Positions 45,246 through 54,843 of a stretch of 64,000 nucleotides of DNA are shown here, piece by piece. Positions within the stretch are counted from its first letter, which is position 1. Every line of letters begins with the position of its first letter. The notes beneath the pieces were generated by a model that saw nothing but the letters and a program-made list of their open reading frames with translations, ran no database searches and was not told the DNA's origin. Position numbers and translations under genes: made by a program. Where the stretch lies: the NCBI RefSeq assembly GCF_023824195.1, contig NZ_CP085442.1, forward strand, positions 5,045,501 through 5,109,500, read 5' to 3'. Source of the DNA: Priestia megaterium (lineage in GTDB: Bacteria > Bacillota > Bacilli > Bacillales > Bacillaceae_H).

Positions 45246-46622
45246 ATGAAGAACACATACTGGTTATTTTTTCTGTTCGTTGGTTTTATTTCAATTCAGC
45301 CAATTATTGATATGCTAACGACGTACATGGTTTTGAACATGGATAGTGGTCTCTCAATTGGGGTTGTTATTCGCTTTCTATATATGATTTTTGCAGGTGT
45401 CCTACTTTTAGTGTTTGCCAAACAATCAAAATGGGCTAGATATTCGATTATCTACCTTATTGTTTTTGCACTCTTTCTTGGACTCAATATCTACTTAAAT
45501 CATCAATGGAAAGATCCTTATTATATTGGGCAAGAAATTAAATTTTTCAATAAGGTTGTTTATATGAACGTTACATTACTTGGAATGATTGTGATGTTTT
45601 CACATTATCGATCGTCTGTGGATGTAAAAAGAATACTGAGCAAAAACTTATTGACTGCTTCACTCATCATCAGTATTGTTTTTATCGGTACAATGCTAAC
45701 AGGTACAGCACTAGAGAGTTATCAGTATAATAAAATCGGATTCAAAGGCTGGTTTTATGCAGCGAATGAGCTAGGGGCAACCATTGCTATTTTGCTTCCT
45801 CTCACACTGCTTTTAGCTTTAGATAAAGTACGTTCGTTTTCAAAAGCTTATTACTGGATTCCTTTTATCTTGTTAGCCGTTTCGTCCATCATGCTTGGAA
45901 CGAAAGTAGGCTTAGGTGCCGTTATTCTTTCTTTAGTTGTAGCAACAGTTGTCTTATTTGCAAAATTATTTACGAATAAACGCAGCTTAATTAAAGCCAA
46001 CTTAGTAATCTCAATTCTGCTTTTAATTGTAACCGGAGCAACCACTCCGATTTCTCCAGCTTATAAAAACACATATACGCACATCGATATGTTAGAGGCT
46101 AAAAAAGAGAAAACAAAGCAAGAAAAGCCGGAAAAGAAAGAAAAAGAAAAGCCGGCTAAAAAGAAAAAACAAAAGGAATCAAATTTAGATGACAAAGATA
46201 TTCAAAATCTGATTCTAAGCAGCCGTGAGCAATTTTTAGCTCATCATAAGGAAGAGTATGCAAAAGCACCTATTGCAAGAAAAATGATAGGTATGGGCTT
46301 TTCTGGTGACTATACAAAACAGCTTCCGCCAAAGATGATTGAAATGGATTTTTATGATCTGTTTTTCTCTTTAGGTATCATCGGATTTTTACTATGGGTT
46401 CTTCCACTTCTAGTAGTTGGTTTAACCGTATTGGTTCGATTATTTAAAGACCCATCACAGCTTCTTGATGAAAGCTTTATGATGTATAGTACAGCAATTG
46501 TATTAGCTCTTGGAATTGCTTTTGTAGCTGGGCATGTCTTCACGGCACCAGCCGTTACTATCTATTTTGCAGCAGCTGCTGCTTATCTGTTCGTCATTCA
46601 TTTTAAACAAAGACAAGCATAA
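45246..46622 (+). CDS. O-antigen-ligase-like polymerase/ligase
   Basis: 458-residue membrane protein with about 11-12 helices. The large outer loop sits between the late helices and carries the Wzy_C/WaaL-type region. In this protein the loop includes a striking Lys/Glu stretch (about residues 283-315, EKTKQEKPEKKEKEKPAKKK) before SREQFLAHHKEEY. Such proteins polymerise lipid-linked repeat units or ligate them to an acceptor. It is last in the cluster and is followed by a terminator. Confidence 0.85.
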   Translation: MKNTYWLFFLFVGFISIQPIIDMLTTYMVLNMDSGLSIGVVIRFLYMIFAGVLLLVFAKQSKWARYSIIYLIVFALFLGLNIYLNHQWKDPYYIGQEIKFFNKVVYMNVTLLGMIVMFSHYRSSVDVKRILSKNLLTASLIISIVFIGTMLTGTALESYQYNKIGFKGWFYAANELGATIAILLPLTLLLALDKVRSFSKAYYWIPFILLAVSSIMLGTKVGLGAVILSLVVATVVLFAKLFTNKRSLIKANLVISILLLIVTGATTPISPAYKNTYTHIDMLEAKKEKTKQEKPEKKEKEKPAKKKKQKESNLDDKDIQNLILSSREQFLAHHKEEYAKAPIARKMIGMGFSGDYTKQLPPKMIEMDFYDLFFSLGIIGFLLWVLPLLVVGLTVLVRLFKDPSQLLDESFMMYSTAIVLALGIAFVAGHVFTAPAVTIYFAAAAAYLFVIHFKQRQA

Positions 46623-46623
46623 A

Positions 46624-46649
46624 AAAACAGGCCATTGAAGGCCTGTTTT
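46624..46649. terminator. Bidirectional terminator after glycan cluster
   Basis: Stem AAAACAGGCC-ATTGAA-GGCCTGTTTT with flanking A and T runs, between the converging ligase and antiporter genes. Confidence 0.9.
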
Positions 46650-46650
46650 T

Positions 46651-48450
46651 TTATCTTTTTAATGGCTGAAGGCTTAACACCGTATCACCCGCATTAACGT
46701 TTATTTCTTGATCATGAGCAAAAAAACTCAGTGCCTTTCCCTGCTTGCTCACTGCTAGTAAAAGAGAAGCATCGCTTTTCTCCTCAAGATATGTTTCATA
46801 CGTATATTCATCCGTAATTTTTGTATTATAAATCGTATATCCATGCTCCATTTTATGATGCAGAAACTCCCACGTAATTCCTTTCTTAAAGAGCATGCGT
46901 CCTCTTACTGTATGCATAATTTCATCGACATCTTCTCTTGAATCTTCTTGGTCACGAATGCTCAATTGAAAAACATTGTTCCGTCCCATATCTTGAAGAA
47001 AAGCAGTACAAACAAGCGCATTATATGCATCTAACTCAGTTGCAGCAATCACGTATTCATAAGGAGTTAAGTCTAGATGATATTCCGTTTGCTCAGCTAG
47101 AACTTCTCCGTGATAAACATCTACTTCCGCTCTGCGCGCAACTCTTAACCGCTCCCACGAAGAATCAGCAACTAATACTGGATAGCCCAGCTGTTTTAAC
47201 TTGGAAGCAAAAGCAACCGTAAAATCATTGCTTCCTACAAGCAAAATACCAGGTTCTTCTCCAATTGATAAATCAAGCTTCTTAGCTAGCCATGAAAGGG
47301 AAAAACCGTGTGCACAAACCGTAGCAAATACTAAAGCAAATGTCAGCGTTGTTAGGATGGAAGCATCTTTAAATCCTTCATCGATTAGTACTTTCGCAAA
47401 GTAACTTGAGACCGTTAACGCCACAATGCCGCGCGGGGCAATCCAGCCAATCAGTATCTTTTCTTTTATAGATAAATCTGTCCCTACCGTTGATAAAAAG
47501 ATGGAGACAGGTCTGACAATAAACAGCATAAGTAAAACAAACAAAATAATATTCCAATGAAAAATTTCAGTAATGGTCTTCATCGTCAGTCCAGCCGTTA
47601 ACATGATAAAAATAGTAGAAGTCAATAGAACCGAAATGTTCTCTTTAAAATGTCGCATATCACTAATAGATGAAATATGCATATTAGCAAGGGTAATACC
47701 CATCGCTGTTACTGCTAGAAGACCTGTTTCATGCTTAATTTCATCAGCTATCGTAAAGCAGGCAATAACGACAATAAATACGACCGGAGATTTTAAATAC
47801 TCTGGAATATGACCCTTTTGAAACATCCATCCTATTCCGCGGCCAAGAAGCCATCCTATTAAAACAGCAATAATAGAAGCTACAAAGAAAAAGAGAATTG
47901 TTTTTCCACTCACTTCTCTCAGCACTAAAAATTGAACAATTTCAAACGAAAAAACGGCCAGCAATGCACCAAATGGATCAACAATAATACCTTCCCATTT
48001 TAAAATCGCTGCTGGTTTTGGTTTTAATTTAGCTTGTCGTAAAAGAGGTAAAATCACGGTTGGACCCGTCACAATAAAAAGCCCTCCGATAACAATTGCC
48101 ACCGCCCATGATAAATCCGCTATATAATGAGCAGCTAAAGAGCCTAAAATCCAAGCTAGCATGGCTCCTAGTGTTACAATGCGAAACACGGGCTTTTCGA
48201 TTCCCCTTACCTCTCTCATGTCTAAGTTCAAGCTGCCTTCAAATAAAATAACAGCTACAGCAATAGATACAAAAGGATCAAAAAGCTGAGCAAATTGTGC
48301 TTTAGGATCAATTAAACCTAAAATAGGGCCTGTTAGTAGTCCGATAATTGACATCACGACAATTGCTGGTAACTTAAATCTCCAAGCCAGCCACTGAGAT
48401 AGAACTCCTAGTCCCACTACGAGCGTGATATGTATAAGCATAGGTTCCAT
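46651..48450 (-). CDS. NhaP-type cation:proton antiporter with Rossmann tail
   Basis: 599 residues: a CPA1 antiporter domain with about 12 helices (residues 1-400; FEGSLNLDMRE, IVTGPTVILPLLRQ, IVDPFGALLAV with the ion-binding Asp) and a cytoplasmic TrkA-N-like Rossmann domain (EPGILLVGSNDFTVAFASKL) plus a TrkA-C-like end. That makes it a regulated Na+ or K+/H+ antiporter. I chose the ATG at 48450 because AAGGAAG lies six bases before it. An ATG 81 bases upstream in frame lacks a ribosome site. Single gene. Confidence 0.9.
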   Translation of the reverse strand: MEPMLIHITLVVGLGVLSQWLAWRFKLPAIVVMSIIGLLTGPILGLIDPKAQFAQLFDPFVSIAVAVILFEGSLNLDMREVRGIEKPVFRIVTLGAMLAWILGSLAAHYIADLSWAVAIVIGGLFIVTGPTVILPLLRQAKLKPKPAAILKWEGIIVDPFGALLAVFSFEIVQFLVLREVSGKTILFFFVASIIAVLIGWLLGRGIGWMFQKGHIPEYLKSPVVFIVVIACFTIADEIKHETGLLAVTAMGITLANMHISSISDMRHFKENISVLLTSTIFIMLTAGLTMKTITEIFHWNIILFVLLMLFIVRPVSIFLSTVGTDLSIKEKILIGWIAPRGIVALTVSSYFAKVLIDEGFKDASILTTLTFALVFATVCAHGFSLSWLAKKLDLSIGEEPGILLVGSNDFTVAFASKLKQLGYPVLVADSSWERLRVARRAEVDVYHGEVLAEQTEYHLDLTPYEYVIAATELDAYNALVCTAFLQDMGRNNVFQLSIRDQEDSREDVDEIMHTVRGRMLFKKGITWEFLHHKMEHGYTIYNTKITDEYTYETYLEEKSDASLLLAVSKQGKALSFFAHDQEINVNAGDTVLSLQPLKR

Positions 48451-48657
48451 TGTATCTTCCTTCTCTCGTTCACATAATGTGTATATATTTTCCCTAAAAT
48501 AAACCGATGTTATACAGGAAGAAACAAACACTACCTTGTTTTACCACTTTTTCAAAAATGCTAAACGCATACTCTTTTCTTTGAATCCAAGCTGTTTTCT
48601 TTCGTTCGACACATATTTTACTTGTGTTTGTCGAATTTCACTTTATTATCAAATAAT

Positions 48658-48689
48658 AAAAAGCCTTTAGCTTCTGCTAAAGACTTTTT
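48658..48689 (-). terminator. Terminator overlapping the cydC stop codon
   Basis: Stem AAAAAGCCTTTAGC (48658-48671) / GCTAAAGACTTTTT (48676-48689), loop TTCT. The cydC stop lies inside the stem, so the terminator is built partly from coding sequence. Confidence 0.75.
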
Positions 48690-50425
48690 GCCGGATGATC
48701 CAATTCATATAGCTTTTGATAGTGACTGTTCGTCGCAAGTAATTCGTCATGCGTTCCGCGAATGGCTACCTTACCATCTTGCAAGAATAAGATTTCATCC
48801 ATCTTTTCCATCCCAACTAAATTGTGCGTAACCCAAATTAAGGTTTTGTCTTGAAGAGTTTCAAAGATAGTGGATAACAAACGTTTTTCAGTCACGGTAT
48901 CCAACCCTGCAGTTGGCTCATCTAGCATGACAATTGGCGTGTGCTGAAGCAGAACACGTGCTAACGCAATCCGCTGACGTTCTCCTCCCGAGAAGCGCTG
49001 ACCTGTTTCGAGCATGGACGTTTGATATCCTTGGTGTAAACCTTCCACAAGGGAGTGCATATTCACTTGCTTCATTGCCTCAATTACCTCTTCTTTTGTG
49101 GCCTCTTCATTAGCTAGTAATAAATTGTTGGCTACGCTTGTATTAAATAAATATGGATTTTGATTTAATACAGAGATGAGTTTTGGTACATCTTCACGAA
49201 CTTCAGCAACAGACTGACCGTTTAGTTGAACTGTACCTTCTGTAGGTAATAAGGAGCCTTGCAGCAATTTTAATAGAGTCGATTTTCCAGCTCCACTCTT
49301 GCCAAGAATCGCAATTTTTTTCCCTTGCTCGACTTGAAATGAAAGATCATGAATTACTGACTCCTCCTCATTACTATAGCGAAAGCTTACATGCTCAACT
49401 TTTAATCTAACCGAATTCCATGAACCTTTATAAGGTAGAGAAAGAGTATGTTTTTTCTTTTCGTTCACATCTTCCCAGTTCTTTTCCATTGCCTGTACTC
49501 TATTTAATGATTCTTCAAACTGAGGAATCTTTTCTACTGCATTAGATACTGGCAGCAGCGCTTCAGATAAAGGAAATACTACTAAAATAAAAGCAGCAAT
49601 AAACACACCTGCAAGCTCTTTATCTGCAAAAAGAGAAGCCCCAAACCAAATCATTGTGACAATTAAACCTGCTACAATAAGTTGTCCAAACAATTCTCGG
49701 TAATACGTCCATAGTTTAAGCTTACGATCCATGCCGTCTAACTCATTTTCTGTTTTGTTATACGAATGAAAAAATGACTGCTGCTGACCGCTTAACACCC
49801 AATCAGCAACTCCTAAAAACCCGTCTGTGACCTTGGCATATAACTGTGCTTTGCTTGATTTATATCGCTGATTGGCTGCCTTCATATGCCAAAGGGAAAA
49901 AAGCGGCATCACTACTACTAATAAAAATAAATAGATGGCAATCAAACATGCAAACTTTAGGCTAAAGAATCCTAAAGCTACAATCGAAATAACGTATAAA
50001 ATAACAGCTGAAATTGTTGGAAGAATGGTACGCAAGAACAAGTCTTGTAAACTTTCAATATCTTCCGCGAGAACTCCTAAAACATCTCCTGTTTGATAGC
50101 GAGATGTAGCAATTAACGGTTCAATCAAATGATAAAGACGTGTACGCATTTTAGCTAAAATACGAAGAATAAAATCGTGACTGACAAGACGCTCCGCATA
50201 ACGGAAAGCTGCTCGGCTTAAACCAAATGTACGCACAAGTACAATTGGAACATACACCAATAAAATTGTTTCTGGCTGTAAGGAAGAAGCTGAAATCAAA
50301 TAACCTGACGTGAACATTAGCGCGCAAGCAGAACTAATCGTTAACAAGCTTAGTAATAAGATAGAAAAGATACGATATTTATATGTTTTAAAATAGGGCC
50401 ATATCCAACTTTTATATTTCATCAT
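48677..50425 (-). CDS. cydC: CydC, heme/thiol ABC exporter subunit
   Basis: 582-residue half-ABC transporter: six helices (about 15-310), then an ATPase with Walker A GKSGAGKST, signature SGGERQRIALARVLL and Walker B IVMLDEPTAGLD. With CydD it forms the heterodimer needed to assemble cytochrome bd, reported to export thiols and bind heme. It overlaps cydD by four bases. Last gene of cydABCD. Confidence 0.95.
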   Translation of the reverse strand: MMKYKSWIWPYFKTYKYRIFSILLLSLLTISSACALMFTSGYLISASSLQPETILLVYVPIVLVRTFGLSRAAFRYAERLVSHDFILRILAKMRTRLYHLIEPLIATSRYQTGDVLGVLAEDIESLQDLFLRTILPTISAVILYVISIVALGFFSLKFACLIAIYLFLLVVVMPLFSLWHMKAANQRYKSSKAQLYAKVTDGFLGVADWVLSGQQQSFFHSYNKTENELDGMDRKLKLWTYYRELFGQLIVAGLIVTMIWFGASLFADKELAGVFIAAFILVVFPLSEALLPVSNAVEKIPQFEESLNRVQAMEKNWEDVNEKKKHTLSLPYKGSWNSVRLKVEHVSFRYSNEEESVIHDLSFQVEQGKKIAILGKSGAGKSTLLKLLQGSLLPTEGTVQLNGQSVAEVREDVPKLISVLNQNPYLFNTSVANNLLLANEEATKEEVIEAMKQVNMHSLVEGLHQGYQTSMLETGQRFSGGERQRIALARVLLQHTPIVMLDEPTAGLDTVTEKRLLSTIFETLQDKTLIWVTHNLVGMEKMDEILFLQDGKVAIRGTHDELLATNSHYQKLYELDHPAKSL

Positions 50426-52134
50426 ATCTCCTCCTCTTCATGTAAAAATTGATAGTAAGCTCCTTTTTTTTGAATCAGTTCTTGATGATTACCGACTTCT
50501 GCAATCTTTCCGTCCTCTATTACAACAATGAGATCCATGTCTTTCATCCAATACAGACGGTGCGTAGCTAAAATAAATAACTTCTCTTGGAACATCGTTA
50601 AAATATCTTGCTTTAATTCATATTCCGTTTCAATATCGACTTGTGCCGTTGGTTCATCAAGCATAATAATAGGGCGGTCGCTTAGAAATGCTCTTGCTAG
50701 AGCAATTCTTTGAGCTTGGCCGCCGCTAAGCTGCCGTCCCCCATCCCCTATCATTTCATTTTCCTTCTTAGGCATCTGTTGAACCGTTGATAAAAGTCCT
50801 GCTTTCGTTAAAGCATCTTCATAATCATATGAGCCGCCTCTGTCTTGATAAAATTCAATATTTTCTTTTACTGTTCCATTAAAAATAAATGGGTGCTGAG
50901 GGATATACGTAATCTGCTTTTGCCAAGCATCTGAGCGTAAATCAATTGGCACGCCGTTTACTTCAGCAGAGCCTTCTGTAGATTGTACAAAGCCACTTAA
51001 TATATCAATAAGCGTCGATTTTCCAGCTCCGCTTTTTCCTATGATTCCAATTTTCTTCATTCCTTTAACATGCAGTGACACATCTTCAAGAGAAGGTGGC
51101 TGCTCTTTGTCATATTTTACGGTGATATGACGTAAATGAAGTTCACTGTTTTCAGTCCAACTAGGAACGTCTTCTTTTTTATCCGACGGTTTTTCAGCCT
51201 GCTTCACAATCTTAATTAATGCATCTCCGGATTCTTTTCCGTCTAATGTTGCATGGTAATCGTTTCCGACTTCTCGTATCGGCAGGAAGTATTCAGGCGC
51301 CAGCAATAAAATCATAAGTGCAGGCTCTAATGTCATCGAACCATTCACCAGCCGCAAACCAAGCATAACAGCCACGATGGCTACAGATAACATCGTAAAG
51401 AAATCTAGAGCAAACGTAGATAAAAAAGCAATTCGGAGCGTTCCCATTGTCGCTTTTCGATAACGGTCACTGACTCTTTCAATCGTTTCAGCATGTTCCT
51501 TACTTTTCCCGAGAAATGTTAAAGTTTCTAACCCTCGAAGCGAATCTACAAAGTGGTTGGACAACACGTGATATGTCTCCCATTGACTATCTATTTTTTT
51601 TTGTGCAGCCAGTCCAAGCAAAATCATAAATAAAATTAAAATTGGCATGGTCACAAGTAAAATAATGCCTGAAAGCCGATCATGGTACCAAACGAAAGCG
51701 AGCACTAGCCAAGGTGTAACGCTAATGGCGGCCAGTTTAGGCAAAAACAGCTCGAGATAAGCGCGAAGCTTCTGTAGGCCTGTGGTGATGAGCGTCACCA
51801 AGTTTCCTGTTCCTTCATCTTTGGTAAAACGCGGTCCTAATGCAAAAATGCTTTTCATGACTATCAAACGAAGTTCCTGAGTCGTTTTGACTCCAAATTG
51901 ATATGCCGTTTTTTTTACTATAAAACCTATGATCTGACGAACCATAAAGGCAGACAAAAACAATCCGATTGCTTTTGTCTGCGAAGTTAAACTTTCACCA
52001 CGAAAAAGAGCGGTAATTACTTCGGCGAGCCACTTAGCTTGAAAAATAATGGCTACACTTTGAATAGTAATAAGCCCTATTAACATGGCAAGAACCATTT
52101 TTATTCCGTTGTAAACCATTAAATTTCTACCCAT
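50422..52134 (-). CDS. cydD: CydD, heme/thiol ABC exporter subunit
   Basis: 570-residue half-ABC transporter with six helices and an ATPase (Walker A GKSGAGKSTLID, signature LSGGQAQRIALARAFL, Walker B IIMLDEPTAQVD). Partner of CydC. Its ATG shares one base with the cydB stop, so all four cyd genes are tightly coupled. Confidence 0.95.
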   Translation of the reverse strand: MGRNLMVYNGIKMVLAMLIGLITIQSVAIIFQAKWLAEVITALFRGESLTSQTKAIGLFLSAFMVRQIIGFIVKKTAYQFGVKTTQELRLIVMKSIFALGPRFTKDEGTGNLVTLITTGLQKLRAYLELFLPKLAAISVTPWLVLAFVWYHDRLSGIILLVTMPILILFMILLGLAAQKKIDSQWETYHVLSNHFVDSLRGLETLTFLGKSKEHAETIERVSDRYRKATMGTLRIAFLSTFALDFFTMLSVAIVAVMLGLRLVNGSMTLEPALMILLLAPEYFLPIREVGNDYHATLDGKESGDALIKIVKQAEKPSDKKEDVPSWTENSELHLRHITVKYDKEQPPSLEDVSLHVKGMKKIGIIGKSGAGKSTLIDILSGFVQSTEGSAEVNGVPIDLRSDAWQKQITYIPQHPFIFNGTVKENIEFYQDRGGSYDYEDALTKAGLLSTVQQMPKKENEMIGDGGRQLSGGQAQRIALARAFLSDRPIIMLDEPTAQVDIETEYELKQDILTMFQEKLFILATHRLYWMKDMDLIVVIEDGKIAEVGNHQELIQKKGAYYQFLHEEEEI

Positions 52135-53150
52135 TAATACTCCATATGCTCCTTATGATCTACACGTTTTCTGAAAACGTAGTAGCTCCAAATTTGATAA
52201 CCTAACACAAAAGGCAGTAACGCAATAGCAGCGTAAGACATAATTTTTAAGGAATAATTCCCTGATGCTGCATTATGAATCGTTAAACTATAGCTTTCAT
52301 TGATTGAACTAACCAAAACGGTTGGAAACAATCCTGCAAATATAGAGGAAATTGATAAAATTAAAATTAAGCCAGACATAGCAAATGCCCATCCGTCTTT
52401 TTTACGTGTAAGGAAAAATCCTGCTAGTAAATACACGAAAATACCGATGAAAAATGTATATAGCATCAAGCGGCTATGATTACTGAATAAATCTGTTTCA
52501 AAAAACGTCATGCCTGAAAAGATAAGAAGTAACAAGGCATTTACAGGCAAAAGCTTCATAGCGACCTTCCGTGAACGATCTCTAATATCGTCCATCGTAC
52601 GGATCGTCGCAAAAATAAGTCCGTGCCATAAGCAAAGCATTGTTAATGTAACGCCGCCTGTTATGGTATATAGATTAACAATATCCGAAAAGCCAGCATT
52701 CATTTGCATGTTGCTTTCAACAGGCAGTCCTTTCATTAGCGCTGAAAATAAGACGCCAAAAATGAGCGGTGGAAAAAGACTTCCAAAGAATATAACCCAA
52801 TCCCATGCATTTTTCCACGCTTGTTTTTCAACTTTTCCTCGAAATTCAAATGCTACACCGCGGCCAATAAGCGAAAGCAAAAGAAGAACAAAAAGAACAT
52901 ACGACCCGCTTAATAGCGTTGCATACCAGTTTGGAAAAGCGGCAAACATAGCACCGATTGCTGAAATTAGCCAAACTTCATTTGCATCCCAAAAAGGACC
53001 GATTGTATTAATAAAAGCTCGTCGCTCTAAGTCGTTTCTTCCTAAAAAACGAGACACCATTCCAATCCCAAAATCAAAGCCTTCTAAAAAGATAAAACCA
53101 ACAAACAGAATGGATACTAGTAAATACCAGAATTCATTAAGAGAAAACAT
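52134..53150 (-). CDS. cydB: Cytochrome bd oxidase subunit II
   Basis: 338-residue, eight- to nine-helix subunit of the high-affinity quinol oxidase. Family motifs: FLEGFDFGIGM, GPFWDANEVWLI, and ITGGVTLTMLCLWHGL. Start ATG lies within the end of cydA (14-base overlap). Confidence 0.96.
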   Translation of the reverse strand: MFSLNEFWYLLVSILFVGFIFLEGFDFGIGMVSRFLGRNDLERRAFINTIGPFWDANEVWLISAIGAMFAAFPNWYATLLSGSYVLFVLLLLSLIGRGVAFEFRGKVEKQAWKNAWDWVIFFGSLFPPLIFGVLFSALMKGLPVESNMQMNAGFSDIVNLYTITGGVTLTMLCLWHGLIFATIRTMDDIRDRSRKVAMKLLPVNALLLLIFSGMTFFETDLFSNHSRLMLYTFFIGIFVYLLAGFFLTRKKDGWAFAMSGLILILSISSIFAGLFPTVLVSSINESYSLTIHNAASGNYSLKIMSYAAIALLPFVLGYQIWSYYVFRKRVDHKEHMEY

Positions 53151-54543
53151 TGTATCCCTCCTTTGTAAACGGATCAGTTGATACTACTTTTGTATGTGCT
53201 TCGTGATCGTGATCTGGACCTTTTTTAATTTCTTTAACGAACAAGAACACCATAATCACAGCTAAAATTAAATAAAAGAACGAAAACGAGATAATAGAAA
53301 ACAACAATTCACCTGCTGTTACACCAGGAGACACGGCATCTTCCGTTTTCATATAGCCAAATACAACCCAAGGCTGACGGCCAATCTCTGTCATAATCCA
53401 ACCTGCTGAGCTTCCAAGGAACGGAAAGGCAATGGCAATCGTCATAATACGTAAAAATAGTTTGCTTTCTTGAAGTTTTTTACGAGAAAGCAAGTACGTG
53501 CCCCAAATGCCTAATGCACATAATACGCCACCCAGACCAGCCATAATGCGGAAACTCCAAAATGTTGTCCGAACGGGTGGAATATAATTTCCTGCTCCAT
53601 ATTTCGCCGTATACTGCTCCTGCAGCTCGTTCATTCCAGGAACGGAACCTGAAAATTTTCCGTATGATAAAAAGCTTAATAAATAAGGTATTTTGATTTC
53701 ACTCGTATTTTTCTTTTCATCAGGGTGAATATTAGCTGTTACCGTCCAGGCGCCTGGACTTCCGCTGTTTTCCCATAATCCTTCACTTGCGGCCATTTTC
53801 ATCGGCTGTGTTTTAACTAAGTATCCAGCCTGTTCATGACCAGATAGCGCAATTCCTACACCTGAAACTAACCCTACAATGATGGCAACTTGAAATGATT
53901 TTTTGGCAAAAGTCAAATGTTTTTTCTTCAAGAGCATAATGGCACTGACACCCGTGATAAAAAAGGCGCCTGTTGCAAACGAACCTAAAATTGTATGAGG
54001 GAATTCAACCCACAGCTGACCGTTTGTTAACAATTTAAAGAAGTCATTCATTTCTAAACGGCCATTATTCAGCTCCATTCCAACCGGATGCTGCATAAAA
54101 GAATTAGCCGTTAAAATAAAGAACGCTGAAAAAATAGTACCTAGACTAACAAGCCAAATACATAGACAGTGCAGCCATTTAGGCAAACGATCCCACCCGA
54201 AAATCCACAGTCCAAGGAAAGTGGACTCCATAAAAAACGCGAGCAGTGCTTCAATAGCAAGCGGCGCACCGAATACATCTCCTACAAACCGTGAGTACTC
54301 TGACCAGTTCATGCCAAACTGAAATTCTTGTAAAATACCTGTTACGACTCCGACAGCAAAGTTAATCAGGAATAAGTGCCCCCAAAACTTTGCCATCCTT
54401 TTATACTGTTCATCTTTTTTTACTACGTACATCGTTTCCATGATCGCTACTAAAAAGACAAGACCGATAGATAGCGGTACAAAGATAAAATGAAACAGCG
54501 TCGTTGATGCAAATTGAATACGTGATAGTATAACTGTATCCAT
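53137..54543 (-). CDS. cydA: Cytochrome bd oxidase subunit I
   Basis: 468-residue, nine-helix subunit carrying hemes b558, b595 and d. It oxidises quinol and reduces O2 under low oxygen. The N-terminus MDTVILSRIQFASTTLFHFIF holds the conserved His19, followed by GVVTGILQEFQFGMNWSEYSRFVGD, MESTFLGLWIFGWDRLP, and GRQPWVVFGYMKTEDAVS. The Q-loop is short, as in bacilli. The start is ATG 54543 with AAAGGAG 8 bases before it; the frame stays open upstream but without family similarity. A long dyad lies about 80 bases upstream. Confidence 0.97.
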   Translation of the reverse strand: MDTVILSRIQFASTTLFHFIFVPLSIGLVFLVAIMETMYVVKKDEQYKRMAKFWGHLFLINFAVGVVTGILQEFQFGMNWSEYSRFVGDVFGAPLAIEALLAFFMESTFLGLWIFGWDRLPKWLHCLCIWLVSLGTIFSAFFILTANSFMQHPVGMELNNGRLEMNDFFKLLTNGQLWVEFPHTILGSFATGAFFITGVSAIMLLKKKHLTFAKKSFQVAIIVGLVSGVGIALSGHEQAGYLVKTQPMKMAASEGLWENSGSPGAWTVTANIHPDEKKNTSEIKIPYLLSFLSYGKFSGSVPGMNELQEQYTAKYGAGNYIPPVRTTFWSFRIMAGLGGVLCALGIWGTYLLSRKKLQESKLFLRIMTIAIAFPFLGSSAGWIMTEIGRQPWVVFGYMKTEDAVSPGVTAGELLFSIISFSFFYLILAVIMVFLFVKEIKKGPDHDHEAHTKVVSTDPFTKEGYNVFS

Positions 54544-54623
54544 CTTCTTTCTCCTTTCATATATAAGAACATTCATCATTTCCATAGATACTTTGCTCAT
54601 TTCTGAGCATCTTTTACGTACAT

Positions 54624-54672
54624 TGTGAAACAATGAGCATAATAATTCGAGAAATATGCTCAATATTTCACA
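54624..54672 (-). promoter_or_regulatory. 49-bp interrupted dyad upstream of cydA
   Basis: TGTGAAA-caa-TGAGCATA (54624-54641), a 13-base centre, then TATGCTCA-ata-TTTCACA (54655-54672): 16 of 18 arm positions match. A possible -10 TATACT is at 54705-54710 (minus strand), so the dyad would lie just downstream of the start site. TTGTGAAA is the half-site of the Rex operator (TTGTGAAA...TTTCACAA) known to control cyd genes, but the two halves are far apart here and joined to an extra TGAGCATA arm. It could bind a regulator dimer pair or fold in the mRNA leader. Confidence 0.65.
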
Positions 54673-54815
54673 TACATATGTAATATCTCTCTTTCTATTT
54701 ACATAGTATAGTCTATTTTTTTAGCTGTGCACGTACATTGTTTGAACGTTTTTAGACTAAAACGTGACTTTCTTGTGACAAAAAAGTGAAGGATCTCTTT
54801 ATTTTTTCATAAAAA

Positions 54816-54841
54816 AAGCACGCTCTGATTTGAGCTTGCTT
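54816..54841 (-). terminator. Terminator after the ThrE genes
   Basis: Minus-strand stem AAGC-aa-GCTC / GAGC-gt-GCTT with a T7 tail, starting three bases after the stop codon. Confidence 0.75.
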
Positions 54842-54843
54842 CT

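Noticed and set aside
45246-46622. Glycan cluster as a teichuronic-acid (tua) operon
   Set aside because: No UDP-glucose dehydrogenase or TuaA-type initiating transferase is present, and the GT2/DMT/DUF6020 trio is foreign to tua.
52510-53181. 223-codon frame opposite cydB and the end of cydA
   Set aside because: Lies antisense to well-supported membrane-protein genes, has no ribosome site and shows no family features. Antisense frames are expected opposite hydrophobic coding sequence.
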